NCBI GenBank assembly: GCA_034189725.1
Contig: JAXHUK010000033.1
Location: forward strand, 1-23,948
Source: JAXHUK01 sp034189725
Lineage (GTDB): Bacteria > Chloroflexota > Dehalococcoidia > SZUA-161
Length of the DNA: 23,948 bases
Reading direction: 5' to 3'
In this document: one piece after another, positions 1-6,936 of the stretch
How the letters are laid out: every line of letters begins with the position of its first letter
Numbering within the stretch: the stretch's first letter is position 1
Notes under the pieces: model-generated
What the model saw: only the letters and a program-made list of their open reading frames with translations
What the model was told of the DNA's origin: nothing
Database searches by the model: none
Translations under genes and position numbers: made by a program

Positions 1-1308
1 CTCAGCACCGACCTCAGCGATATCCTTTTCGGAACTCCGGGACCGGTAGCTGCCAACTCTAACTTCGGCACCCTAAGCAAGGACGAGGTAAACGTGGTCA
101 TACACGGTCACGAGCCAAGCCTCTCCGAGCTTATTGTAGCAGCAGCCAACGATCCCGAAATAGTCGAGTATGCCAAGTCCAAGGGAGCCAAGGGGGTAAA
201 CCTGTCTGGTATTTGCTGCACCGCCAACGAAATCCTCATGAGACAGGGAGTGCCTCTCTTAGGCAACTTCCTCTCCCAGGAGTTGGCCATCCTCACCGGA
301 GCAATCGATGCCATGGTAGTAGACATTCAGTGCATCATGCAGGGTATAGTGGAGGTAGCTGAGAACTATCACACCAAGATCATCAGCACATCTCCCAAAG
401 CCAAGCTCAAAGGGGCCATGCACATAGAGTTCAACGAACATGAAGCCATGGAGATAGCCAAGACCATTCTCCGCACTGCAATCGATAACTATCCCAACCG
501 CGGAAAGGTCAACATCCCTGATCTACAGGATAGGCTGATCGCTGGCTTCTCCCATGAGTACATTTCCTACATGATGGGAGGCACCCTGCGCGAGTCATTC
601 AGGCCGCTCAACGACGCCATTATGGCAGGACGCATACGGGGCGCTGCCGGTGTAGTTGGCTGCAACAATCCCAGGGTAACCCATGACGACCCACACCTTT
701 ATATCGTGAAGGAACTAATCAAGAACGATGTGCTGGTAGTAACCACAGGGTGTAATGCTATCGCCTGTGCCAAGCAAGGATTACTTACACCGGAGGTTAT
801 GGATCATTGTGGCCCAGGGCTGAGAGAGGTCTGCCAAACGATAGGTATTCCGCCAGTACTGCACATGGGTTCCTGCGTCGATAACACCCGTATCCTCACC
901 GTTGTTGCCCAAAGTGCCACAGAGGGAGGCTTGGGTGAGGACATCGGAGACCTTCCGGTGGCAGGATTCGCCCCAGAGTGGATGTCGGAGAAGGCGATCT
1001 CCATCGGGATTTACTTCGTTGCATCCGGTGTTACCACCTGGATGGGTGTCGGCTCACCAGTCGCTGGCTCCGAGGATGTCGTCAAGATGATCACCGAGGG
1101 CTGGAAAGAAAAGGTGGGCGCGTCTTTCTACTTTGAGCAGGATCACAAGAAAGCTGTTGAAGAAGCATTGGCTCATATCGACGCCAAGCGAAAGGCGCTC
1201 AAGCTGGAAGAGTATAGTCCGACAAAATACCTGCAAAGCACAACCTACATGCCCGGTGACTACACCAGCTTTGAGAAGTTCAGAGAAGGTGCTTACTCCC
1301 TGAAGTAA
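1..1308 (+). CDS. cooS: Anaerobic Ni-Fe carbon monoxide dehydrogenase catalytic subunit, CooS type (5' end outside window)
   Basis: The reading frame is open from base 1 and gives 435 residues, so roughly the first 200 of the ~630-670 usual for CooS are missing. The missing part would carry the B and D clusters. The family interconverts CO and CO2 at a Ni-Fe-S C-cluster and passes electrons to ferredoxin. The C-cluster ligand motifs are all present in the expected order: HGHEP (histidine ligand), GICCTANE, DIQCIMQ, GCNNPR, GCNAIACAKQG and MGSCVDNTR. A GTG at 94 is internal and is not the start. The protein belongs to the monofunctional CooS family or could be the CODH subunit of an acetyl-CoA pathway cluster; the upstream neighbours that would decide this are outside the window. 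The family call is secure; the pathway role is not. Confidence 0.95.
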   Translation, partial: LSTDLSDILFGTPGPVAANSNFGTLSKDEVNVVIHGHEPSLSELIVAAANDPEIVEYAKSKGAKGVNLSGICCTANEILMRQGVPLLGNFLSQELAILTGAIDAMVVDIQCIMQGIVEVAENYHTKIISTSPKAKLKGAMHIEFNEHEAMEIAKTILRTAIDNYPNRGKVNIPDLQDRLIAGFSHEYISYMMGGTLRESFRPLNDAIMAGRIRGAAGVVGCNNPRVTHDDPHLYIVKELIKNDVLVVTTGCNAIACAKQGLLTPEVMDHCGPGLREVCQTIGIPPVLHMGSCVDNTRILTVVAQSATEGGLGEDIGDLPVAGFAPEWMSEKAISIGIYFVASGVTTWMGVGSPVAGSEDVVKMITEGWKEKVGASFYFEQDHKKAVEEALAHIDAKRKALKLEEYSPTKYLQSTTYMPGDYTSFEKFREGAYSLK

Positions 1309-1335
1309 GCAAAGAACCTGCATCTTATAGATAAC

Positions 1336-1371
1336 AAAGGGCTCGGCATTAATGCCGAGCCCTTTTTCTTA
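1336..1371. terminator. Bidirectional intrinsic terminator between convergent genes
   Basis: Bases 1336-1365 are a perfect 30-base palindrome with half-site AAAGGGCTCGGCATT. On the + strand the palindrome runs into CCCTTTTTCTT, a good U-tract ending cooS. It lies between the stops of cooS (1308) and the leftward flavoprotein gene (1386). On the - strand the following T-run is shorter (TTTGTTAT), so termination there is probably weaker. Confidence 0.9.
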
Positions 1372-1385
1372 CCAAGAACAGCACC

Positions 1386-2354
1386 TTATGTAAGCCGATT
1401 CAGTCGCTCTACGATTTCCTTCGCCCCATTTATAATGTCATCCACCGCTTCCTTGACCGTAGGGATGTCATGGAGGATTCCCACAACCTGACCACAAGCG
1501 GTTAATCCCTGTGATACATCCCCGCTGCTCCAGGCTTCCCTCGCGGTAGCTCCAGCGATAAGAGGGATAAGATCATCGAGTGTAGCCCCCTGTCTTTCCC
1601 TTTCCAGAACTTCGTCTACCATTTTATTATGAAACACGCGAGTAGGATCGCCGATAGACCTCTGAGCTATAACCGTAGCCGTCTCCGCAGCTTCAACAAA
1701 CGCCTTCTTGAAATTATCATGGAGAGCAATGCATTCTTTAGTCATCATAAAGCGAGTACCCATGAGCACACCCTCAGCACCGAGAGCGAGACCGGCGATG
1801 AAACCCCGGGCATCACCGAATCCACCACCACCGATAACCGGTATGTCTACCAAATCCACCGCCTGAGGCAATAACACCAACGTAGTAATTTCCTCAGCGC
1901 TGGGATGCCCTCCACATTCAAAGCCTACTATTTCCACCAGATGAACTCCCGCGCGGGCTGCAGTACGCACATCCCTGATCCGAGCGCACTTGTGCATGTG
2001 GATAACATTACCACTCCTGATGCGCTCGATATAAGGAGCAGGGCTACGCCCCGAGGTCTCTATAACTTTTACACCTTCTTCTAACGTCGTATCGATAAAC
2101 TCCTCTATGCCTACCGGCATCAGCATGGGAAAGAGATTGATATTCACCCCGAAGGGCTTATCTGTAAGGCTCTTAACCTTCTTAATCTCATCCCTCAATG
2201 CATCTTTGCTCTGGAAAGAGGCCGATGGCAGAATCCCGAAGATCCCCGCATTAGCCTCGGCTGCCACCAGCTCGGCCAAGCTGAGAGCTTGCATAGTCCC
2301 AGCAATTATGGGATACTCAATCCCCAGCATCTCGGTCACCCTCGTTTTAAACAT
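1386..2354 (-). CDS. Nitronate monooxygenase / 2-nitropropane dioxygenase-like FMN flavoprotein
   Basis: The protein has 322 residues from an ATG at 2354, preceded by GGAGGGGGATAAAGAT. A longer open frame to 2501 adds 49 residues with no family resemblance and is rejected. It is a TIM-barrel FMN protein of the NMO/FabK superfamily. The N-terminal strand has PIIAGTMQALS; H150 lies in ECGGHPS, matching the catalytic GGH of nitronate monooxygenases; the FMN phosphate loop is GGGGFGDARG (175-184) followed by GVLMGTRF. Such proteins oxidise alkyl nitronates, and relatives act as enoyl-ACP reductase (FabK) or on unknown substrates. The sequence alone does not distinguish these. It lies 139 bases downstream of radC on the same strand and converges on cooS. 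Confidence 0.85.
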   Translation of the reverse strand: MFKTRVTEMLGIEYPIIAGTMQALSLAELVAAEANAGIFGILPSASFQSKDALRDEIKKVKSLTDKPFGVNINLFPMLMPVGIEEFIDTTLEEGVKVIETSGRSPAPYIERIRSGNVIHMHKCARIRDVRTAARAGVHLVEIVGFECGGHPSAEEITTLVLLPQAVDLVDIPVIGGGGFGDARGFIAGLALGAEGVLMGTRFMMTKECIALHDNFKKAFVEAAETATVIAQRSIGDPTRVFHNKMVDEVLERERQGATLDDLIPLIAGATAREAWSSGDVSQGLTACGQVVGILHDIPTVKEAVDDIINGAKEIVERLNRLT

Positions 2355-2493
2355 ATCTTTATCCCCCTCCAAAGTTAATTGAGGTCGATTGGTTCCGGTT
2401 TGCCCAGTTTTGTGGAGAGAATAGCAACAATGAAGAGGCCAGTCAAGTACGTGGAGTATGCTACAAGTGGCTTTATCAACTTTGAGCACCCCG

Positions 2494-3204
2494 CTAGTCA
2501 AACACTATTCCATGTTCCTTGAGGCTGACACAGCGCTGCTGACTGATGATGAGGTGGTCGAGTACTTCGATGTCGAGGAGTTTCCCCGCCTGTATGATCT
2601 GCTCCGTTATCGCGATGTCCTCGGGGCTGGGGGTTGGATCGCCCGAAGGATGATTATGCACTACGACCAAAGCGGGACAATTCTGACGTACTGCTTCCCT
2701 GAATAGCTCGCCAACCTTGATATATGACGTGTTGACACTACCCCGGTAGAGGTGTGGTATGGCCATCACCTGGTTCCTGGTATTAAGCAGTACGAGGCGT
2801 AACTCTTCTTGCTCCAAGAACGCCATCTCAGCTTGCAGCAAGTTTGCTACATCCGCAGGTGACTTGATCACTGCCCGCTCATCAGGTTGAGTGGACAACA
2901 ATCGTCGTCCCAGCTCTATCGCAGCCTTTATTTGAGCTGCTTTGGCTTCACCTAAACCATACTGCTGGCAGAGTTCTCTGAAATCAGCCCTGGCTAACCC
3001 ACCAAGACCTCCGAACCGTGCAATCAACCTCGTTGATAGATTGAGCACACTTTCAGCCCTGGTACCAGTACGTAGTATGATAGCCAGGAGCTCAGCATTA
3101 GACAAAGAAGCAGCTCCATATCCCTTGAGCCGCTCTCGTGGGCGTTCTTGGGCGGGCAATTCACGTATGAGAGGTTGGTACTCCACAGTCCCCGTACGAC
3201 CCAT
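2494..3204 (-). CDS. radC: RadC-family JAB/MPN domain protein
   Basis: The protein has 236 residues, close to the family norm (~225). The ATG at 3204 is chosen because GGAGG lies five bases upstream (GGAGGTTGCCATG); the longer frame to 3285 adds 27 residues unlike RadC. The N-terminal UPF0758/helix-hairpin-helix region reads RPRERLKGYGAASLSNAELL. The C-terminal JAMM metal site is complete: H183, H185, S193 and D196 within HNHPSGDPTPSPED. The family was named from E. coli radC but its repair role was withdrawn, so its biochemical function remains unclear. It sits 152 bases after rplL on the same strand and may be reached by read-through of the ribosomal operon, since no clear terminator was seen between them. 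Confidence 0.93.
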   Translation of the reverse strand: MGRTGTVEYQPLIRELPAQERPRERLKGYGAASLSNAELLAIILRTGTRAESVLNLSTRLIARFGGLGGLARADFRELCQQYGLGEAKAAQIKAAIELGRRLLSTQPDERAVIKSPADVANLLQAEMAFLEQEELRLVLLNTRNQVMAIPHLYRGSVNTSYIKVGELFREAVRQNCPALVVVHNHPSGDPTPSPEDIAITEQIIQAGKLLDIEVLDHLIISQQRCVSLKEHGIVFD

Positions 3205-3356
3205 GGCAACCTCCACTATGTCAAAGATCACCGCAAAGGCAATGGCCGGAATCCGCTTATGCTGACAACCAATCCACACACACAAACAACAGCGATACTT
3301 ACCAAGTCATAGCCTCTGCGGTGATGAGCTACCTCTATTGGGTAAAAGAGCAAAAA

Positions 3357-3872
3357 CTACTTGATTTCGATCTTAGCACCGGAAGACTCAAGCTTCTCTT
3401 TAAGAGCAGCCGCCTCAGCCTTATTCACGCCTTCCTTTACCGGCTTAGGGGCACTCTCCACTAACTCCTTAGCCTCTTTCAAACCAAGCGTGGTTACCTC
3501 CCGCACGGCCTTTATCACGCTTATCTTGTTCTCCCCTATCTCTTTCAGTATCACACTGAATTCTGTCTGCTCTTCCTCATCCGCTGCGGACGGAGCAGCT
3601 TCGGCAGCACCAGCAGCAGGGGCTGCAGCTACAACTGGGGCTGCAGCAGTAACCCCAAATGTCTCTTCCAGTGCTTTTACCAGTTCTGATAGCTCAAGAA
3701 CGGTCATCTCTTTAATAGCCGCAATCACATCATCCTTACTCATTGACTTCGTCTCCTTTTTCGCACTACTTGCACGTTTCTTAGTCGCTTTTTCTTCCTC
3801 TGCAACTGCCCCAACAGCATCATCCTTCTGCTCCTCGGGGGCCTCGTTAGTCGTCATTTCCTCACTGGCCAT
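3357..3872 (-). CDS. rplL: 50S ribosomal protein L7/L12 with an unusual N-terminal extension
   Basis: The protein has 171 residues against about 120-130 for typical L7/L12. Residues 44 onward are canonical: a dimerisation domain (MSKDDVIAAIKEM), an Ala/Pro hinge (about 76-97) and a C-terminal factor-binding domain with GLKEAKELVE. Residues 1-43 are an added Glu/Ala/Lys-rich, probably disordered tail. The upstream start (3872) has AGGAGG eight bases before ATG and overlaps the rplJ stop by 11 bases, typical of coupling. A second ATG at 3743 (residue 44) has its own AAAGGAG nine bases upstream and would make a normal-length protein. L12 forms the ribosomal stalk that recruits GTPase factors. 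Two isoforms are possible; the longer frame is annotated. Confidence 0.93.
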   Translation of the reverse strand: MASEEMTTNEAPEEQKDDAVGAVAEEEKATKKRASSAKKETKSMSKDDVIAAIKEMTVLELSELVKALEETFGVTAAAPVVAAAPAAGAAEAAPSAADEEEQTEFSVILKEIGENKISVIKAVREVTTLGLKEAKELVESAPKPVKEGVNKAEAAALKEKLESSGAKIEIK

Positions 3873-4398
3873 TCGTCATTCCTCCTAGTTGTTGAATTCT
3901 GCCATTAAGCACCGTAGTAAGACCACGAAGGTTAGCATTGAGCACATTTTGCAGATTCGCAATTGGGCTTTGCAGTAATCCCAGCAACTTAGCCCTTATG
4001 ATATCCACCGGAGGTAACACAGCGATGTCATTAACAGCACTCGCCTCAACTACCCGATCATCAAGAAGACCACCCTTAATGCTGAAGGTAGTCTTCGAAG
4101 CCCGCCTGTAATCAACCAGTGTTTTGGCTAATTGAGTGATTTCCTCATTACTGAATGCAAGCGCCGTCGGCCCTGTAAGCAATTGAATGAGCTTTTCCTT
4201 ACCAGCGTTCTCAGCAGCGAGTTTAGCCAGAGTGTTTTTTGTCACATGGTACTCAGTATCGATATTTCGCAACTGCCGTCTCAGTTCTGATATCTCGTCT
4301 ACCGAAAGCCCGCGGTAATCAGTGACGACTATATACTTGTAACGGGAGAGCAGTTCCGTCAGTTGTTCCACAATCTGGAGCTTCCTTGTAGTAGTCAT
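3862..4398 (-). CDS. rplJ: 50S ribosomal protein L10
   Basis: The protein has 178 residues, normal for L10. The N-terminal L10 domain is recognisable by IVVTDYRGLSVDEISELRR and by HVTKNTLAKLAA. The C-terminal helix that binds L7/L12 dimers ends in LGGMTNGQ. The start is ATG 4398 with AGGAGG ten bases upstream. The stop overlaps the rplL start region by 11 bases. L10 forms the stalk base with L12, and in many bacteria the complex binds its own mRNA leader to repress synthesis. A matching leader is present just upstream (4417-4540). Confidence 0.96.
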   Translation of the reverse strand: MTTTRKLQIVEQLTELLSRYKYIVVTDYRGLSVDEISELRRQLRNIDTEYHVTKNTLAKLAAENAGKEKLIQLLTGPTALAFSNEEITQLAKTLVDYRRASKTTFSIKGGLLDDRVVEASAVNDIAVLPPVDIIRAKLLGLLQSPIANLQNVLNANLRGLTTVLNGRIQQLGGMTNGQ

Positions 4399-4416
4399 CC
4401 CTATCTAACCTCCTAT

Positions 4417-4453
4417 AAAAAAAGAGCCCTTTGTGCCCGCACGCAAGGACCCC
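4417..4453 (-). terminator. Attenuator terminator in the rplJ leader
   Basis: On the - strand a stem forms between GGGTCCTT and AAGGGCTC, with two G-U pairs and a loop containing further TGC/GCA pairing. It is followed at once by seven T residues, and the rplJ Shine-Dalgarno AGGAGG begins three bases later. A terminator placed between a ribosomal leader and its first gene is what transcription attenuation by L10 leaders uses. The hairpin is seen in the sequence; its regulated use is inferred. Confidence 0.75.
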
Positions 4454-4540
4454 TTGATTCAAGAAGAACTGCCTGGGCAGGCACAGTTTTAAGCCAGTAT
4501 GGCACCTGCTGTCTTCAGCACTATTCAACTGGTACCGTTA
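4424..4540 (-). promoter_or_regulatory. L10 (rplJL) leader, cis-regulatory RNA
   Basis: The untranslated region before rplJ contains, on the - strand, TGCTGAAGACAGCAGGTGCC (start near 4520), which is the hallmark of the L10 leader that binds L10(L12)4. A partner segment GTGCCTGCCCAGGCAG lies about 25 bases further on, near 4485-4470. The element is followed directly by the terminator at 4417-4453. By analogy with characterised leaders, bound L10 complex would favour termination before rplJL. Boundaries are approximate because no covariance model was run. Confidence 0.75.
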
Positions 4541-4629
4541 GTATCATATATCGACGCCTTTCGAGCCTGCAGCACAGCCCCGACAACGGCATCTTGCTTC
4601 CCTCTTAAAAATTGTCTCTGAACCACTCC

Positions 4630-4658
4630 TTGTTGCCCCTACCGATAGGAGACAACAA
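4630..4658 (-). other. Strong intercistronic hairpin between rplA and rplJ
   Basis: On the - strand TTGTTG pairs with CAACAA and CTCCTA with TAGGGG around a TCGG loop, with one bulged T, giving 12 pairs (one G-U). There is no T-run after it, so it is not a classic terminator. It could be an RNase processing site, an mRNA stabiliser for the upstream rplK-rplA message or part of a larger leader fold. The pairing is visible; the role is unknown. Confidence 0.5.
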
Positions 4659-4675
4659 TCTCGCTCTATAACCAC

Positions 4676-5395
4676 CTATTGCCATGAAGTCGGCAAGGCA
4701 AGAGTTGGCATCAGATCGAGCTTAATCCCCGGCCCCATTGAAGTCGCCAGTGAAATACTTCTGATATACTGACCTTTAGCGCCGCTCGGTTTTGCCTTGA
4801 CAACAGCATCAACTATCGCAGCGAGGTTTTCAAGCAATTTATCGTCATCGAAGCTAAGCTTCCCCATTGCCGTATGGATTATAGCAGTTTTATCCAACTT
4901 GAACTCAGCTCGGCCTTTCCGCGCTTCTCCAACAAGCCGAGACAACTCGCTAGCTTGTGCGACAGTACCTGATTTAGGATTCGGCATCAGTCCTCGCCTG
5001 CCTAATATTTTACCCAACTTGCCGATTTTCGGCATCATATCCGGTGTCGCAATTGCGACATCGAATTCGAGCCACCCACCTTCTATCTTCTTGATCAATT
5101 CATCGCCACCGACGTGATCAGCCCCGGCATCTTGAGCAAACTTCTCCGCTTCACCCTGAGCAAAGACCAAAACGCGAACCGCTTTACCCAGCCCATTGGG
5201 GAGAAGAGCTACTCCACGAACTTGCTGGTCGGCATGGCGAGGATCAACCCCCATACGCAGGTGAACTTCAACCGTTTCATCAAACTTTGCATAGGACATC
5301 TGCCTGGCAAGTTGAAGCGCTTCACGAGGCTCATATACACTAGTAGAGTCTACCTTGCTTCCAGCTTCCTTATACTGTTTACCGTGCTTAACCAT
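4676..5395 (-). CDS. rplA: 50S ribosomal protein L1
   Basis: The protein has 239 residues from ATG 5395. The frame extends to 5419, but the ATG at 5395 gives the usual MVKHGKQY beginning and has GGGGAG four bases upstream. The start overlaps the rplK stop by eight bases, a usual sign of translational coupling. L1 signatures include VEVHLRMGVDPRHADQQVRG, KIGKLGKILGRRGLMPNPKSGTV (shown in part) and the C-terminal GPGIKLD. L1 builds the mobile L1 stalk on 23S rRNA. In many bacteria it represses its own operon by binding the mRNA; no L1 operator was clearly identified here. Confidence 0.96.
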   Translation of the reverse strand: MVKHGKQYKEAGSKVDSTSVYEPREALQLARQMSYAKFDETVEVHLRMGVDPRHADQQVRGVALLPNGLGKAVRVLVFAQGEAEKFAQDAGADHVGGDELIKKIEGGWLEFDVAIATPDMMPKIGKLGKILGRRGLMPNPKSGTVAQASELSRLVGEARKGRAEFKLDKTAIIHTAMGKLSFDDDKLLENLAAIVDAVVKAKPSGAKGQYIRSISLATSMGPGIKLDLMPTLALPTSWQ

Positions 5396-5828
5396 GTAAC
5401 TCCCCATTTGTGATCTCAATACCCATGCTTCGTGCCGTTCCCTCCACCATCTTCATCGCCCCATTGAGATCAATAGCATTCAGATCCTTGTACTTAAGTT
5501 CGGCAATTTCACGAACCTTTTCGCGGGAAAGGCTACCGATTTTATTCCTCAAGGGATTACTACTTCCCTTATCCACGCCCATTGCCTTCTTGATTAAATC
5601 AGTCGCGGGAGGCGTTTTGGTTACAAACGTGAATGAACGATCCTCAAAAACTGTTATCTCAACAGGAACAATTGAGCCTGCTTGTGACGCAGTCTGATCG
5701 TTGTAATCCTTACAGAATGCCATTATGTTAACCCCATGCTGTCCCAATGCAGGCCCCACGGGTGGCGCTGGTGTGGCCTTGCCCGCCTCAATTTGAAGCT
5801 TCACTATTGCTTTAACTTTCTTTGCCAT
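5388..5828 (-). CDS. rplK: 50S ribosomal protein L11
   Basis: The protein has 146 residues (family about 141). The start ATG 5828 gives MAKKVKAIVKLQIEAGKATP, and the classic PPVGPALGQHGVNIM follows. The C-terminal rRNA-binding domain includes KTPPATDLIKKA and ends with GTARSMGIEI. The upstream ribosome site is modest (GTAGGT, six A residues before ATG). L11 binds the GTPase-associated centre of 23S rRNA. It lies 41 bases after nusG and overlaps rplA by eight bases, the standard nusG-rplK-rplA order. Confidence 0.97.
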   Translation of the reverse strand: MAKKVKAIVKLQIEAGKATPAPPVGPALGQHGVNIMAFCKDYNDQTASQAGSIVPVEITVFEDRSFTFVTKTPPATDLIKKAMGVDKGSSNPLRNKIGSLSREKVREIAELKYKDLNAIDLNGAMKMVEGTARSMGIEITNGELHG

Positions 5829-5869
5829 TTTTTTACCTACTTAGCTGCTATTTTCTATCCCGCTGTAGA

Positions 5870-6433
5870 TTACAACCTCTCTACCTGCAGAAAATCCAGT
5901 TCGACTGGAGTCTCTCGTCCAAAAAAGGAAAGCATAACTCTAACCTTGCCCTTTTCCTCATTGATCTCATCAACAACACCAACGAAATCAATGAAAGGCC
6001 CATCAATTATGCGAACACTCTGCCCGCCCGAAAAACCAACCTTAACCCTGGATGTTTTCGCCTCCATTTGCTGCAAAACATTCTGAATATCAGGTTCATC
6101 TAAAGGCACAGGCTCGATCTTACCTTTATCATCCTGACTACTGACGATTCCGGTAACGCCAGGGGTATTTCGTACCACATGCCAGCTTTCCTCATCCATA
6201 GCCATCTCGACCAGGATATATCCAGGAAATATCTTGCGGGCTACAGTACGCCGCTGACCATCCTTTATCTCGATTTCGTCTTCTGTCGGCACCACAACGC
6301 GGAAGATCTTATCCCCCATGTCCATAGACTCTATGCGGTGCTCCAGATTCGTCTTGACCCGGTCCTCATATCCCGAGTAGGTATGAATAACATACCAATT
6401 TCCTTTACTCTGTTCCACAGAGGGCCTTCCCAT
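5870..6433 (-). CDS. nusG: Transcription termination/antitermination factor NusG
   Basis: The protein has 187 residues from ATG 6433; a GTG six bases upstream (6439) is an equally possible start, and neither has a strong Shine-Dalgarno. The N-terminal NGN domain begins NWYVIHTYSGYEDRVKTNL and contains ARKIFPGYILVEM. The C-terminal KOW domain contains GQSVRIIDGPFIDFVGVV and ends in FLQVERL. NusG binds RNA polymerase to modulate pausing and termination, and links it to Rho or to ribosomal protein S10. Position between secE and rplK is conserved across bacteria. Confidence 0.96.
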   Translation of the reverse strand: MGRPSVEQSKGNWYVIHTYSGYEDRVKTNLEHRIESMDMGDKIFRVVVPTEDEIEIKDGQRRTVARKIFPGYILVEMAMDEESWHVVRNTPGVTGIVSSQDDKGKIEPVPLDEPDIQNVLQQMEAKTSRVKVGFSGGQSVRIIDGPFIDFVGVVDEINEEKGKVRVMLSFFGRETPVELDFLQVERL

Positions 6434-6529
6434 TATCACCAGATTATTATCAAAGATTCAATAAAACAACCAATGCGAGGCTACCATACCACTACCCGGT
6501 CGTATGTCATAGCCCCGCTCTTGGGAGTA

Positions 6530-6745
6530 CTATCTGAGTAACACCATGTTCATTAACTCGGAGAATCCGAAATCTATTGCCCACAGCGCAATAGCCATTA
6601 TCACAGTTACTACGATCACTATAGTAGTTAAATAGGTAGCTTCTTGCCTTGTGGGCCAAACCACCTTCCGTAACTCAGCTACAGTTTCGCGAACGAACTT
6701 GAATCTCTGTTTGCCCGGTTGCTTTGTTGAAACCTGACGAGTCAA
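6530..6745 (-). CDS. secE: Preprotein translocase subunit SecE
   Basis: The protein has 71 residues, normal for the short SecE form. The amphipathic helix signature ETVAELRKVVWPTRQEA is followed by one transmembrane segment (about residues 40-62, TTIVIVVTVIMAIALWAIDF). The start is a TTG at 6745 with GGGAG four bases upstream; no in-frame ATG precedes the SecE motif. SecE clamps SecY in the membrane translocon. It sits between rpmG and nusG, with 96 bases before nusG. Confidence 0.94.
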   Translation of the reverse strand: MTRQVSTKQPGKQRFKFVRETVAELRKVVWPTRQEATYLTTIVIVVTVIMAIALWAIDFGFSELMNMVLLR

Positions 6746-6764
6746 TTCACTCCCGATACTTTTC

Positions 6765-6932
6765 TTATTTCGTCTCTCTATGTGCCGTATGAACCCTGCA
6801 GCGAGGACAGTACTTGGTCAACTCCAGCCTGCCTGGATCGTTCCTCTTGTTTTTATTGGTAGTATACGTCCTCTCTTTACACTGGGTACATGCAAGATGA
6901 ATTATTATTCGTGCTTCAGCTTTTTTTGCCAT
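6765..6932 (-). CDS. rpmG: 50S ribosomal protein L33, zinc-ribbon form
   Basis: A 55-residue gene read directly from the sequence: ATG 6932 gives MAKKAEARIIIHLACTQC and the frame ends at TAA 6765. C15, C18, C42 and C45 form two CxxC pairs, so this is the zinc-binding version of L33. TYTTNKNKRNDPGRLELTKY is the typical family core. It starts five bases after the tuf stop with almost no Shine-Dalgarno (AATAAGAAAATG), so translation probably depends on coupling to tuf. The tuf-rpmG-secE-nusG order is widespread in bacteria. Confidence 0.95.
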   Translation of the reverse strand: MAKKAEARIIIHLACTQCKERTYTTNKNKRNDPGRLELTKYCPRCRVHTAHRETK

Positions 6933-6936
6933 TTTC

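Noticed and set aside
3205..3356. Terminator after rplL
   Set aside because: Only weak, mutually exclusive stems were found and no T-run follows, so no terminator is claimed.
3361..3888. 175-codon open frame on the + strand opposite rplL
   Set aside because: It mirrors the Ala/Glu-rich rplL in antisense; a real ribosomal gene is on the other strand and the frame has no recognisable protein content.
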